A stretch of DNA of 64,000 bases from an uncultured Prevotellaceae bacterium (GCA_947176535.1 CAMWQU010000006.1:46873-110872), one strand, 5' to 3'. Shown: positions 36,771 to 46,091, counted from the first letter of the stretch. Notes: generated by a model not told the origin, from the letters alone. Made by a program: numbers and translations.

Positions 36771-36843
36771 CAAATTTTTACCGTCCGAAGTTAAGTTAAT
36801 CAATACCTACAATACCTCTTTTCATTAAGCACCTGAAACAAAT

Positions 36844-37293
36844 ATGACACCTGATGAGATTCTAAACTATTGTCTTGAGAACCTTGACGGAGTGGTAGAA
36901 ATAAACTGTTGGGGCGAGCGCGGTATTTTCTATAATCCGAATGGAGTGCTTAAACGCGGCGTATATGTACTGACCGTCAAAGAGGCGGACGGAGATAACG
37001 ACCAATCTTCCCAACTTAATCGGGAGGGAATATTTCGGGTAAATCTCGGCTTGCGTAAATCGACTTTTCAAAACTTATTCGGTGATTTGCCCGAACGGCC
37101 CGTCAAAGGATGCATTGTAGAGATGCCCTATGATTTCACAACCACAAACACAATCATACCACATCCCGTTTATGCATGGATGGGCTGGATTTGTGTGCTG
37201 AACCCCACGATAGAGACTTTTGAATTTCTGAAAACACATATTCAAGAGTCCTACGAATTTGCCAAAGAAAAATTCAGCAAAAGAAAAAAGTAA
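36844..37293 (+). CDS. DUF6194 family protein
   Basis: 149 residues. The N-terminal MTPDEILNYCLENLDGVVEINCWGERGIFYNP and YVLTVKEADGDNDQ, then FRVNLGLRKSTFQNLFG, RPVKGCIVEMPYDF and IIPHPVYAWMGWICVLNPT fit the family of small cytosolic proteins of unknown function related to the MmcQ/YjbR-like fold. The C-terminus is strongly basic (KEKFSKRKK). It is separate from dnaG by 73 bp and followed by repeat copy C and a terminator. Confidence 0.82.
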   Translation: MTPDEILNYCLENLDGVVEINCWGERGIFYNPNGVLKRGVYVLTVKEADGDNDQSSQLNREGIFRVNLGLRKSTFQNLFGDLPERPVKGCIVEMPYDFTTTNTIIPHPVYAWMGWICVLNPTIETFEFLKTHIQESYEFAKEKFSKRKK

Positions 37294-37302
37294 AGGTAAT
37301 AT

Positions 37303-37430
37303 TAAAGAACGTATATGCGTATGCGCGGGCGCGCATGTATAGCAGGACGGGACTTGGTCTATAGCGGGACAAGGCCGAGACAATACTAATGTCGAGCCTC
37401 CATCCTGCTATTGACCAAACCCCGACCTTA
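37303..37430 (+). repeat. Palindromic intergenic repeat, copy C (128 bp)
   Basis: Aligns without gaps to the reverse strand of 20771-20898 (97 of 120 identical over 37311-37430, and 8 of the next 10). Imperfect long inverted repeat with arms 37349-37370 and 37402-37423. Ends are TAAAG and CCTTA. The left part 37309-37341 is nearly all alternating purine-pyrimidine. It lies in the convergent gap between DUF6194 and folE. Confidence 0.85.
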
Positions 37431-37440
37431 CTATAAACAT

Positions 37441-37486
37441 CGGAGACCGTCACTTTCTGTTAAGTGGCAGCCTCCGGTATTTTCTC
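37441..37486 (+). terminator. Terminator between DUF6194 and folE
   Basis: Arms 37441-37455 and 37461-37475 pair at 12 of 15 positions with one wobble around loop TCTGT, followed by TATTTTCTCTT. It sits after repeat copy C and could serve the plus-strand gene; the minus side has only a weak T-run. Confidence 0.65.
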
Positions 37487-37511
37487 TTATAATTGGCTTT
37501 TGAACTTCAAG

Positions 37512-38099
37512 CTACGCCCCATGACTGATGAGCCGAAGAAACTCGTCACGTGTCTTTGCCGTCTGAAAAGCACCCGTAAAATCACTGGTAGTCGTTATCG
37601 AGCCCTGTTTCTCCACACCACGCATTTGCATACACATGTGCTGAGCCTCAACAACGACCATGACACCTAAAGGTTGCAGAGCTTGTTGTATGGCCTCACG
37701 GATTTGCAACGTCATACGCTCCTGTACCTGCAGGCGATGGCTAAAACAATCTACAACACGCGCTATCTTGGAAAGCCCTGTGATATAGCCATTAGGAATA
37801 TAAGCCACATGCACCTTACCATAGAAAGGCAATAAGTGATGTTCGCAAAGGGAATAGAAGTTGATATCCTTCACTATCACCATCTGACTATAATCCTCAC
37901 GGAACTTTGCGGAATTTAGTATCTGGACAGGATCTTCTTGATAGCCTCGGGTAAGGTCTGTCATTGCTTTGGCTACACGTTCGGGAGTCTTTAGAAGTCC
38001 CTCACGAGTGGGTTCCTCACCTAATTGGGTCAGTATATCAGAGACATGATGCTGAATTTCCCGCTGAGCAGGTGTCAAGTTCTCATTATTGTTCTTCAT
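37512..38099 (-). CDS. folE: GTP cyclohydrolase I
   Basis: 195 residues from ATG at 38099; the alternative ATG at 38111 adds four residues. Converts GTP to 7,8-dihydroneopterin triphosphate, the first step of folate synthesis. Zinc and substrate motifs are visible: [45 protein letters not shown] and [10 protein letters not shown]. It overlaps the upstream SPOR-domain gene by 14 bp, so translation is probably coupled. Confidence 0.97.
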   Translation of the reverse strand: MKNNNENLTPAQREIQHHVSDILTQLGEEPTREGLLKTPERVAKAMTDLTRGYQEDPVQILNSAKFREDYSQMVIVKDINFYSLCEHHLLPFYGKVHVAYIPNGYITGLSKIARVVDCFSHRLQVQERMTLQIREAIQQALQPLGVMVVVEAQHMCMQMRGVEKQGSITTTSDFTGAFQTAKTRDEFLRLISHGA

Positions 38100-38640
38100 A
38101 AACGAATGCATTGATTTTGCACTTTACCGTGATAGCTTCGGGAAAATGCCCGGTATGCCGCATGTTCTCGAGTAACTCAAGAGCCTCCTCACGGGTTTGG
38201 AAATCGCCAACGTGACATACCCAACGCGGACTAACGAAACGCGTATAAACCGGTTGATCCGGAAAATAGATTTTAACCCTATTTTCCATCTGATAGGCTT
38301 TCTGCTTGGCATCACGACTATTTCCGCCCGCATAGACCTGCACACGATAGCCCGATATGCGGATTTTGCGAACCGGTGCTGGCGGAAAGGATAGAGTGTC
38401 CGCAAGAGTATCAACAACTTGAGGACGTACTATCAATGACGAGGGAGGAATGGAAACCCAGCGTTTCCCATTGACCAAACTAGCAGTCTCTGCGTCTTGG
38501 TACAATCTTACGTTCCCTTGTCCCTCTACAGTCTTCTGAAGTCTGTCAGTGAATGTCTCCTGAGCCTGCAAACTACTGAAAATTGACAATTGGCAATTGA
38601 CAATTATAAATAATATAAATGTAATTCTAAATCGTTTCAT
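38086..38640 (-). CDS. SPOR-domain protein with signal peptide
   Basis: 184 residues from ATG at 38640 ([21 protein letters not shown], a signal peptide). The C-terminal SPOR domain (about 105-180), with [18 protein letters not shown] and [19 protein letters not shown], binds denuded peptidoglycan glycan strands. It is a likely envelope or division-site protein. The signal-peptide DNA carries the AATTNNN heptad repeat at 38581-38608, which encodes the run VNCQLSI. It is followed by overlapping folE. Confidence 0.9.
   Translation of the reverse strand: MKRFRITFILFIIVNCQLSIFSSLQAQETFTDRLQKTVEGQGNVRLYQDAETASLVNGKRWVSIPPSSLIVRPQVVDTLADTLSFPPAPVRKIRISGYRVQVYAGGNSRDAKQKAYQMENRVKIYFPDQPVYTRFVSPRWVCHVGDFQTREEALELLENMRHTGHFPEAITVKCKINAFVYEEQ
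38581..38608. repeat. Heptad AATTNNN tandem repeat inside a signal-peptide coding region
   Basis: Four consecutive 7-mers: AATTGAC, AATTGGC, AATTGAC, AATTATA. It lies within the signal peptide of the SPOR-domain gene. Similar heptads lie at 13170-13190 and 20963-20983. Confidence 0.7.
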
Positions 38641-38697
38641 TTCCACCTCGTTCATTATCAGTAACGCCTCACGACTTTAAGTTAGCTATTCCCAATC

Positions 38698-38746
38698 AAA
38701 CAATTACTTGGCTCCTGCGTGTGTAAAGAGCCAAAGTAATTGTTTT
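38698..38746. terminator. Terminator after tpiA
   Basis: AACAATTACTTGGCTC (38699-38714) pairs with GAGCCAAAGTAATTGTT (38728-38744) with a single bulged base. T-runs lie on both sides. It ends the transcript coming from tpiA. Confidence 0.85.
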
Positions 38747-38763
38747 ATGATGTCTTTAAGCAA

Positions 38764-39522
38764 TTATTTCCAAGCGTCGATAATACCCTTGAAGTCCTCG
38801 CATTTGAGGGCAGCGCCACCAATGAGGCCACCATCAACATCGGGCTTCGAGAATATCTCACGAGCATTTGAGGGCTTGCAGCTACCACCATAGAGGATGC
38901 TTGTGTTCTCGGCAACTTCTGCACCGAACTGTTTTGCAATCTCTGCGCGAATGAAAGCGTGCATATCCTGTGCCTGTTCGCTAGTAGCGGTTTTGCCTGT
39001 ACCAATAGCCCAAACAGGCTCATAAGCCAAAATAATATTGCTCATCTGCTCAGAAGTGAGTTCGTAGAGGCTACCTGCCAATTGTGCACCAACCACTTCG
39101 TTCTGCTTACCGGCTTCACGCTCTTCGAGAACCTCTCCAATGCAGAAAATAACTTTCAGACCATTGGCAAGAGCCAGATTTACTTTCTCTTTCAGGATTT
39201 CAGCAGTCTCACTATAGTATGCACGACGCTCTGAGTGACCGAGGATAACATACTGAGCACCGGTGCTCTTCACCTGTGCTGCACTTACCTCGCCCGTGTA
39301 GGCACCTTTTTCTTTGTCTGCACAGTTCTCTGCACCCAGACCGATAACCGTATCATTTACGATTCCGGCAACAGTAGCCAAATGAATGAAAGGAGTGCAG
39401 ATAACAACATCACAATTGGGTTTGTCTGCTGCGAGAGCGGCTTTCAACTCTGTAGCCAATGCTACGCCTTCCTGCAGGTTCAGGTTCATCTTCCAGTTTC
39501 CTGCTACAATCTTCTTTCTCAT
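38764..39522 (-). CDS. tpiA: Triosephosphate isomerase
   Basis: 252 residues. Interconverts dihydroxyacetone phosphate and glyceraldehyde 3-phosphate in glycolysis. Signatures: [13 protein letters not shown] with the catalytic Asn/Lys, VILGHSERR with the electrophilic His, and [15 protein letters not shown] with the catalytic Glu, then [12 protein letters not shown] and [14 protein letters not shown] at the phosphate site. It is 12 bp downstream of the BT_3928-family gene and is ended by a strong terminator. Confidence 0.98.
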   Translation of the reverse strand: MRKKIVAGNWKMNLNLQEGVALATELKAALAADKPNCDVVICTPFIHLATVAGIVNDTVIGLGAENCADKEKGAYTGEVSAAQVKSTGAQYVILGHSERRAYYSETAEILKEKVNLALANGLKVIFCIGEVLEEREAGKQNEVVGAQLAGSLYELTSEQMSNIILAYEPVWAIGTGKTATSEQAQDMHAFIRAEIAKQFGAEVAENTSILYGGSCKPSNAREIFSKPDVDGGLIGGAALKCEDFKGIIDAWK

Positions 39523-39534
39523 AATCTTTTAATT

Positions 39535-40722
39535 TTAGTTTTCTATTGTTTTATGTATCTTATATCGTTCATATATCTTTAGTCCCACAAGAATGCGGTC
39601 AATGGAAGTCCATATAAATAAGGGCACCAGAAACCAAAGTAATAATCGATAGATGCCTTTCAAACGGCTTTGTTCCTGTCCTTGTCCCATTTTTGTATGC
39701 TCCAATGACAAGTCGAGGCTTTCCACTACAGGTAAATCGTTGCACGACCATTTCTGATAAATGATACCATCATACAGCAATAACAAGCCGGGATTTGAAC
39801 GAATCATAGTTTTAAGCATTGTGCCGTCGGCCCGGGCGAAATCATATTCAGCTCCGGTAAGGTCTTTCCACCGATCTACACTGGCTTCCACACTTGACGT
39901 CAGTGCAAGAAAAGGATATCCCTTTTCTATGCAATAGTCATAGATGGCATTTATCTTATCCATCGAACCGTCATCTGCCAGTTCCAAAACGGAAGAGACA
40001 AGGAGAAACTTATACCCCGGCTGCTCTAACCAATCAAAAGTGATATCCGTTCCTTTCAAGTCTTGTATGCAGAAGTCCGCATAACGCATGGTAGCAGCAT
40101 CTCCTGTCCACTCTTCCAGGACCGCCTTTGGCAAATCCACCCCGACATGATACGGCCGAAAATCCATGATCGGCAGGTAATATATATTATACAAGGCCAG
40201 AATAAAAGCAAAGAAGAGTGAATAGAGCGATAACAGCCACTGATTGCGTTCCGTAATAAACCGTGTCATCATTCGATACGGTAAAACGATAACAACAGCA
40301 GCCATTAACAATACAATGTTCTTCGCAAAAGTCTGCCAATTGGTCAGTACAATGACTTCTCCAAAGCAACCACAATCCATGTGCACATCAGAAACAGCCA
40401 ACAGAAATGTCAGCGGTGTCATCACGAGCATGAAGAGCAAAGCCAAACGTGTAGTTGTGCGACGCCGAATGCCAAAGAAAAGATTTAAGCCCAAATAGAA
40501 CTCAAACATTGCCAAAGCGACGGATAGCACCAACGCGACATTGCCTCTCAAGATATCTGTAACGTCCAACCACGCAGCATAGTCCTCAATTTTGTATTGC
40601 ACTCCCCGAGGGTCTATCAACTTAACGATTCCTGAGAAAAGAAAAGTGACGGACAGCAACAGACGGCACAGATTAACTCCGAGCCACCTCCACAATCGGG
40701 GATTGACCCTCGCCTTTTTCAT
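39535..40722 (-). CDS. BT_3928-family membrane protein (DoxX/MauE-like)
   Basis: 395 residues. The N-terminal part has four membrane segments in the DoxX/MauE pattern (RLLLSVTFLFSGIVKLIDPRG; VALVLSVALAMFEFYLGLNLFFGI; LLFMLVMTPLTFLLAVSDV; NIVLLMAAVVIVLPY), with MDCGCFGE in the loop. The extracytoplasmic C-terminal part (about 215-370) has a thioredoxin-like layout but no CXXC. A last hydrophobic segment (LLLWFLVPLFIWTSIDRIL) lies near the end. It overlaps the upstream DUF1599 gene by 50 bp and precedes tpiA by 12 bp. A redox or disulphide-related envelope role is an inference. Confidence 0.86.
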   Translation of the reverse strand: MKKARVNPRLWRWLGVNLCRLLLSVTFLFSGIVKLIDPRGVQYKIEDYAAWLDVTDILRGNVALVLSVALAMFEFYLGLNLFFGIRRRTTTRLALLFMLVMTPLTFLLAVSDVHMDCGCFGEVIVLTNWQTFAKNIVLLMAAVVIVLPYRMMTRFITERNQWLLSLYSLFFAFILALYNIYYLPIMDFRPYHVGVDLPKAVLEEWTGDAATMRYADFCIQDLKGTDITFDWLEQPGYKFLLVSSVLELADDGSMDKINAIYDYCIEKGYPFLALTSSVEASVDRWKDLTGAEYDFARADGTMLKTMIRSNPGLLLLYDGIIYQKWSCNDLPVVESLDLSLEHTKMGQGQEQSRLKGIYRLLLWFLVPLFIWTSIDRILVGLKIYERYKIHKTIEN

Positions 40723-41263
40723 CTTCGCCGTAAGTCAGTTTTATCAGCCCAAAGACCGCATAATTCATCATATCCATATAGTTCGCATCAATGCCCTCAG
40801 ACACCAATGTCGCTCCGCTGAGCGTTTCAATTTGTTTCGTTCGAAATACTTTCATTAGAATGAGGTCGGTATAACTGCTGACACGCATTCCCCGCCAAGC
40901 CTCATCATAATCATGATTTTTGCAAAGCATGAGGTCAAGACTTGTCTGCGCCCACTTATCGTAAGCAACCAACGCTTTCTCCACCGACATATCATCGGCT
41001 TTCTCCGCAAAACCATACTCTAACTGAATCAGTCCTATAACTGCATAATTTACGATTCCGATAAATTCCGAGCGTATTCCTTCGTCTACCAAAGCCACTC
41101 CTTTGATTTCAAGACTACGAATACGGTTTGCCTTAATGTATATCTGGTCTGTAAGCGACGAAGGGCGCATGATGCGCCACGCCGCTCCGTAATCATGCAG
41201 TTTCTTGGCAAATAGCGTCCGGCATTCGGCCATCACCTGCCTGAACTGTTCTTCCGTGTTCAT
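40673..41263 (-). CDS. DUF1599 protein with two tandem repeats
   Basis: 196 residues from ATG at 41263, which overlaps the upstream stop by 4 bp (ATGA). The sequence is an internal duplication: AKKLHDYGAAWRIMRPSSLTDQIYIKANRI and CKNHDYDEAWRGMRVSSYTDLILMKVFRT match, as do EGIRSEFIGIVNYAVIGLIQLEYG and EGIDANYMDMMNYAVFGLIKLTYG (repeats about 25-95 and 125-190). DUF1599 is thought related to nucleotide-modifying or nucleotide-binding folds; the function is unknown. It lies in an ndk-M23-DUF1599-BT_3928-tpiA operon. Confidence 0.9.
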   Translation of the reverse strand: MNTEEQFRQVMAECRTLFAKKLHDYGAAWRIMRPSSLTDQIYIKANRIRSLEIKGVALVDEGIRSEFIGIVNYAVIGLIQLEYGFAEKADDMSVEKALVAYDKWAQTSLDLMLCKNHDYDEAWRGMRVSSYTDLILMKVFRTKQIETLSGATLVSEGIDANYMDMMNYAVFGLIKLTYGEDEKGEGQSPIVEVARS

Positions 41264-42204
41264 GAACATTTTAAGATTTGTCCGGGCTTCAGCATCTTTG
41301 TGCGCGAGATATGATTCAAGCGACACAACTGATCTACCGTAACCCCGTGTTTCTTTGCGATTTTGCTCAACGTATCCCCCGTTCGAACCTTGTAAACACG
41401 CGAACGAGCGGAACGCTCCATCTTTTTCTGCTGATAGGCTCGTGATTCTTCGGCCTTGGCTTCAGCCAATACAGGAGCAACGTCCGGCAGTTTGCTTACC
41501 TCATGAGCAGCCATAAGTTGCGAACATCCATTCGAGCGAAAGACATAGAAGTCTCCCCGGATGTCACCTGCTTCAAAGTCAAACAATATTTCGGGATCAA
41601 TCTTTTCATTCAGCAAGCGAGTCTCAAAATGAATGTGAGGCCCCGTAGTACGCCCGGTCAAACCAACCAGACCTATAGGTTCGCCAACTTCCACAACCTG
41701 GTCTTCTGCAACAAACTGTTTTGCCATGTGTCCGTAAATCGTTTCCAGCCCATTGGGATGACGAATTACAACATACTTACCGAAACCTGCCGGTTCATTT
41801 TTAACGACACGTACCTTTCCACCGAATACAGAGCGTATCGTATCGCCCATATACCCTTTGATATCAGTTCCAAAATGCTGGCGTCTAAACTGTCTGCGGT
41901 AACCATAATGCGAATTTACCACACGGCTATCACTTGGCATACAGAACTGACGAAGATCGATTTTACACTCTATGGGACGGGTACAATCGGGATTAAATAC
42001 ACTATTATGCGACCAACTTTGATAAAGGTCTATGGCAGGCTCCTCTGTAGCTTCCGCTTTTAACAGACGGCCGATAGAAACCGAATCCACGGCACGCAGT
42101 TTGACATCTATGGGAGCCTGTCGAGCCATAAGGTCTTGTCCCTGAGCGGGCAGCGAAGCGACCGCGACCACAAGTCCCCATCCATATTTCAGTAAGTTCT
42201 TCAT
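41260..42204 (-). CDS. M23 metallopeptidase with C-terminal LysM
   Basis: 314 residues. Signal peptide (MKNLLKYGWGLVVAVASLPAQG), then an M23 LytM-type domain (about 110-205) with HFGTDIKGYMGD, YGHMAKQF and TGPHIHFETR; the first zinc His/Asp pair and the HxH motif are present, so it should be an active peptidoglycan endopeptidase. The LysM domain is at the end (YKVRTGDTLSKIAKKHGVTVDQLCRLNHI). It lies 17 bp after ndk and overlaps the DUF1599 gene by 4 bp. Confidence 0.94.
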   Translation of the reverse strand: MKNLLKYGWGLVVAVASLPAQGQDLMARQAPIDVKLRAVDSVSIGRLLKAEATEEPAIDLYQSWSHNSVFNPDCTRPIECKIDLRQFCMPSDSRVVNSHYGYRRQFRRQHFGTDIKGYMGDTIRSVFGGKVRVVKNEPAGFGKYVVIRHPNGLETIYGHMAKQFVAEDQVVEVGEPIGLVGLTGRTTGPHIHFETRLLNEKIDPEILFDFEAGDIRGDFYVFRSNGCSQLMAAHEVSKLPDVAPVLAEAKAEESRAYQQKKMERSARSRVYKVRTGDTLSKIAKKHGVTVDQLCRLNHISRTKMLKPGQILKCS

Positions 42205-42220
42205 TTCTCTTGTTTATGAT

Positions 42221-42688
42221 TTACAGTTCCACCTCATCCACTGCATAAAGCGAACTGAAGTTTAAGTCACCAAAGTCAAAGATTTCCTCCGGGCGGAAGA
42301 AGCGTTCCAACTCCTCCTTTGCTACCGTAACGCCATCACTGGCATGAACAATATTCTGTTGATTGGACATCGAATAGTCGCCGCGAATGGTACCAATAGC
42401 AGCATTGCGTCCATTTGTCACGCCGGCCATGGCACGCACAACCCGCACCACTTCTACTCCTTCCAAGCACATTGCCACTACAGGTGTCGCCTGCATAGAC
42501 TTCTTCAACAGCGGAAAAAAAGGTTTGTCTTTCAAATGTGAATAATGCTCCTCCAACAGTTCGTCAGTCATATAAAGCATTTTCATACCGATGATTCTGA
42601 GTCCCTTACGCTCGAATCGGCTGATTATTTCCCCCATCAGCATACGCTTAACAACCGAGGGTTTCAGCAAGACTAAGGTTCTTTCCAT
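42221..42688 (-). CDS. ndk: Nucleoside-diphosphate kinase
   Basis: 155 residues. Transfers gamma-phosphate between nucleoside triphosphates and diphosphates through a phospho-histidine. N-terminal ERTLVLLKPSVVKR, MAGVTNGRNAAIGTIRGDY and the active-site His in NIVHASDG are present. A 10-residue insertion relative to the standard form appears before the C-terminus. Perfect promoter at 42746-42777. It heads a run of minus-strand genes through tpiA. Confidence 0.97.
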   Translation of the reverse strand: MERTLVLLKPSVVKRMLMGEIISRFERKGLRIIGMKMLYMTDELLEEHYSHLKDKPFFPLLKKSMQATPVVAMCLEGVEVVRVVRAMAGVTNGRNAAIGTIRGDYSMSNQQNIVHASDGVTVAKEELERFFRPEEIFDFGDLNFSSLYAVDEVEL

Positions 42689-42745
42689 ATTTTATTTCCG
42701 TAGTTCCACAATAAGAGAGACGCTAAATAACGCCAATTACGTCCG

Positions 42746-42777
42746 CAAAGATACGCAAAAATACCTATACGAACAAA
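42746..42777 (-). promoter_or_regulatory. Consensus promoter of ndk
   Basis: Minus strand reads TTTG (42777-42774), 20-bp spacer, TATCTTTG (42753-42746): a full match to the Bacteroidetes consensus, in the gap between recG and ndk. Confidence 0.8.
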
Positions 42778-42802
42778 TATATTAAGTTTTTTTACCATTT
42801 GG

Positions 42803-44899
42803 TCACGAGATAGCCGACCAATCCGTCCGGTAACGATTAAGTCTGGCCAGTTCTTCCCACATCCCCCGATGCTCGGGGTGCCGACCATCGGCATCGCTCT
42901 CAAGCACACGTTTGGCCACATCGCGCGCCAGTTGAACCTCCTGTCCGTCACGCGCCAGATTGGCTATGTGCAGTTCGAAAGGAATGCCACTCTGTTGTGT
43001 ACCCTCCAAATCGCCGGGGCCGCGCAAGCGCATATCCTCCTCAGCAATCTCAAAACCGTCGTTCGTTTCCGTCATTATCTGTATGCGGCGGCGTGTATCA
43101 CCGGAAAGTTTGAATCCGGTAACAAGAATGCAATACGATTGGTCGGCACCACGCCCCACCCTGCCCCGCAACTGATGCAACTGGGCCAGTCCGAAGCGTT
43201 CTGCGTTCATAATGACCATAACCGAAGCGTTGGGGACATTGACACCGACTTCAATAACCGTCGTTGCCATCAGCAACTGCGTTTCACCGGAAACGAAACG
43301 TTCCATTTCCCGCTCTTTATCGACCGCCTTCATCTTTCCGTGCACCATACTGATACGGAATTCCGGGAAAGCGCGTTCAAACTCCTTATACCCTTCCTCC
43401 AGATTCTGCAAATCCACTTTCTCACTCTCCTTAATCAACGGAAAGACAACGTAAGCCTGCCTTCCGAGAGCAATTTGCTGCCGCAGTCCATTATAGAGGT
43501 CTTCGCGGCGGTTTTCATAATGATGGACGGTCTGAATCGGTTTTCTGCCGGGCGGAAGTTCGTCAATCACGGACACGTCAAGGTCACCATAGACAGTCAT
43601 CGCCAGTGTTCTCGGAATGGGCGTTGCTGTCATCACCAGCACATGAGGAGGAATCCGGTTCTTCGCCCACAACTTTGCTCTTTGGGCTACACCGAAACGA
43701 TGCTGCTCGTCAATCACTACAAGACCGAGATTGTGAAAACAAACGTTATCCTCTATGACAGCATGAGTACCCACTAAGATTTGAATATCATCATTCTGCA
43801 AACCCTCCATAACAGCCTGACGGCGTTTTCCTTTGACCGTCGAAGTAAGAAGTTCAACGCGCACCGGCATATCCCCCAAGAAATGGCGAAACGTATCAAG
43901 ATGCTGCTCGGCCAAAATCTCCGTGGGTGCCATGATGCAAGCCTGAAAACCATTGTCCAAAGCAATGAGCATCGACATCAACGCCACCAACGTCTTGCCG
44001 CTGCCCACATCGCCCTGCAACAGACGATTCATCTGTCGCCCCGTCATCGCATCCTGCCGCACTTCGCGAATGACACGCTTCTGCGCCCCTGTCAGTCCGA
44101 AAGGCAGATGATGGTAATAAAAATCATTGAAATATTCCCCCACCTTTGCAAACACATGGCCTGCATACCGGCGGTTGCGTTCCCGACTGTATCTAAGAAT
44201 ATTGAGCTGAATAAAGAACAATTCCTCAAACTTCAGTCGATAAGTAGCCTGACTGAGTTGTTCGGAGCTTCGGGGGTAGTGCATGGCACGTATGGCCTCG
44301 TCTCGCGGCATCAGTTTCATTTCCTGCACCAAATATTCGGGCAGCGTCTCGGGCAAAGGCTCATGCAACACACGGAATACGGTCAAGACCCATTGCTCCA
44401 TCATCCGCGTATTGAGACCACGTTTCTGCAACTTTTCAGGCACCGAATAATACGGCCGCAGCCCCATGGGGGAAAGGCTCTGCTGCTCGGTCAGTTCGGG
44501 ATGCGTGATGCTATACCGCCCCTTGAACAGAGTCGGTTTGCCGAATACGACATACTCCGTCAGCAGTTTATACGCCTGCTCGACATACCGCAAACCGTTG
44601 AACCATACAAGGTCTACGATACCATGCCCGTCGGAGAAGTGTCCCACGATGCGTCGTTTCCGTCCGTCTCCCTCTTCCTCGAAACTCAGAATCCGGCCCC
44701 GAAGCTGCACATACGGCATATTTGTCGTCAGTTCGTGCGTATAATAGAAGCGACTGCGGTCGATGTGCTTCGACGGATAGTATTGCAGCAAGTCGCCATA
44801 GGTCTCAATACCCATGCCGTCCTTGAGCAGTTTGGCCCGCGTCGCACCGACGTTAGCCAAATAAGTGACGGGATAATCGAAAACACGACCTGTCGGCAT
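42803..44899 (-). CDS. recG: ATP-dependent DNA helicase RecG
   Basis: 698 residues. Fork-regression helicase that processes Holliday junctions and stalled replication forks. N-terminal wedge/OB domain (LRGRILSFEEEGDGRKRRIVGHFSDG), SF2 core with Walker A LLQGDVGSGKT, VIDEQHRFGVAQR (DEQH variant), TATPIPRTLAMTVYGDLDVSVIDELPPGRKPI, TTVIEVGVNVPNAS and QLRGRVGRGADQSYCILV. The TRG motif region follows. A -7-like box (44934-44941) sits just upstream, close to the end of the hydrolase gene at 44948. Confidence 0.97.
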   Translation of the reverse strand: MPTGRVFDYPVTYLANVGATRAKLLKDGMGIETYGDLLQYYPSKHIDRSRFYYTHELTTNMPYVQLRGRILSFEEEGDGRKRRIVGHFSDGHGIVDLVWFNGLRYVEQAYKLLTEYVVFGKPTLFKGRYSITHPELTEQQSLSPMGLRPYYSVPEKLQKRGLNTRMMEQWVLTVFRVLHEPLPETLPEYLVQEMKLMPRDEAIRAMHYPRSSEQLSQATYRLKFEELFFIQLNILRYSRERNRRYAGHVFAKVGEYFNDFYYHHLPFGLTGAQKRVIREVRQDAMTGRQMNRLLQGDVGSGKTLVALMSMLIALDNGFQACIMAPTEILAEQHLDTFRHFLGDMPVRVELLTSTVKGKRRQAVMEGLQNDDIQILVGTHAVIEDNVCFHNLGLVVIDEQHRFGVAQRAKLWAKNRIPPHVLVMTATPIPRTLAMTVYGDLDVSVIDELPPGRKPIQTVHHYENRREDLYNGLRQQIALGRQAYVVFPLIKESEKVDLQNLEEGYKEFERAFPEFRISMVHGKMKAVDKEREMERFVSGETQLLMATTVIEVGVNVPNASVMVIMNAERFGLAQLHQLRGRVGRGADQSYCILVTGFKLSGDTRRRIQIMTETNDGFEIAEEDMRLRGPGDLEGTQQSGIPFELHIANLARDGQEVQLARDVAKRVLESDADGRHPEHRGMWEELARLNRYRTDWSAIS

Positions 44900-44933
44900 T
44901 CTATCTACTGACTGTCATTGACTTATTCTCGTG

Positions 44934-44941
44934 CAAATATA
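44934..44941 (-). promoter_or_regulatory. recG promoter -7 box
   Basis: Minus strand TATATTTG, 34 bp upstream of the recG start and only 6 bp past the preceding gene's stop. No -33 TTTG is evident. Confidence 0.4.
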
Positions 44942-44947
44942 TTTCTC

Positions 44948-46066
44948 CTATTTAAGGTTCGCCTTAAAGAACTCCTCCATCTTATCAAAAGGTATCGCAT
45001 CGGCGCGGTCGTCATAGAGATCGACATGCGAGGCACCGGGAATGATAAGAAGTTCCTTGTTTCCAACGATCGCACTTTCTCCCTCGACGTGCCGGCCGGT
45101 CATCCGCTCGAAAGCATATTCACTAAAGTAACGGCTATGGGCACGTTCGCCGTGAATGAGCAGCACAGGCGATTCTATTTCGTGCGCCCAAGCAAGCAAG
45201 GGTTGATTGAGGAACGACTGACAGCCTATGACGTTCCACCCGTCATTTGAATTGCCGGAACGCTTATGATAACCGCGCGAAGTCTTGTAATAGTCATAGT
45301 AGTCCTTCACAAACCACGGAGCATCCTCGGGAAGCGGGTCCACTACCCCGCCGGCACGCTTATGCGTCCCCGCGCGAAAGTCCTCCGTGCGCTGCCGGGC
45401 AATGGCTTTTCGCTTCTCCATGCGCTGTTCCGGCGTGTCTTCGCTCTTGAAATAACCTTCGACGTTCACCTTTGACATATCATACATGGTCGAGGCTACG
45501 GCTGCTTTGATGCGCGGGTCGATGGCGGCGGCATTGACAGCCATACCGCCGAAACCGCAAATACCGATGACGCCGATGCGTTCGGCAGCCACATTGTCCT
45601 GCACGGAAAGGAAATCGACGGCCGCAAGAAAATCTTCCGTATTGATGTCCGGGGAGGCCATGAAACGCGGTTCGCCACCGCTCTCACCCGTAAACGAAGG
45701 GTCGAAGGCAAGAGTCAGGAAACCGCGCTCCGCCATGTGTTGGGCGTAGAGACCGCTCGACTGCTCCTTGACGGCTCCGAAAGGCCCGGAAACGGCAATG
45801 GCGGGAAAACCGTTCTTTTCAGCCTCGCACGAGGCGACTTTCGGCGTGTACATATCGGCAGCCAGTTCGATACCGTAGCGGTTGCGGAACGTTACTTTCC
45901 GGTGCTCCACCTTGTCGCTTTTGGGAAACGTCTTGTCCCACTCCTGAGTCAGATTCAATGTCGTATTCATTTCTTCTTTATCGTTTAAGTTCTGTTTTTC
46001 TGAGGTTTGCATGCAGCCCGCCAGCATCATGCCCGCCAAGGCTACCCCTAAAAGTCTTTTCTTCAT
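44948..46066 (-). CDS. Alpha/beta-hydrolase lipoprotein (dienelactone-hydrolase-like)
   Basis: 372 residues from ATG at 46066, which opens a lipoprotein signal (MKKRLLGVALAGMMLAGC). The hydrolase fold shows VSGPFGAVKEQ, the nucleophile elbow GICGFGGMAVNAAAIDPRI with Cys in the position usually held by Ser, VLLIHGERAHSR (acid loop) and GASHVDLYD (catalytic His). Cys nucleophiles occur in dienelactone hydrolases and the YcjY-like family. It is probably anchored in the envelope. The substrate is unknown. Promoter -7 box at 46119-46126. Confidence 0.86.
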   Translation of the reverse strand: MKKRLLGVALAGMMLAGCMQTSEKQNLNDKEEMNTTLNLTQEWDKTFPKSDKVEHRKVTFRNRYGIELAADMYTPKVASCEAEKNGFPAIAVSGPFGAVKEQSSGLYAQHMAERGFLTLAFDPSFTGESGGEPRFMASPDINTEDFLAAVDFLSVQDNVAAERIGVIGICGFGGMAVNAAAIDPRIKAAVASTMYDMSKVNVEGYFKSEDTPEQRMEKRKAIARQRTEDFRAGTHKRAGGVVDPLPEDAPWFVKDYYDYYKTSRGYHKRSGNSNDGWNVIGCQSFLNQPLLAWAHEIESPVLLIHGERAHSRYFSEYAFERMTGRHVEGESAIVGNKELLIIPGASHVDLYDDRADAIPFDKMEEFFKANLK

Positions 46067-46091
46067 ATCACACTTTTCCATCTTCTTATAG

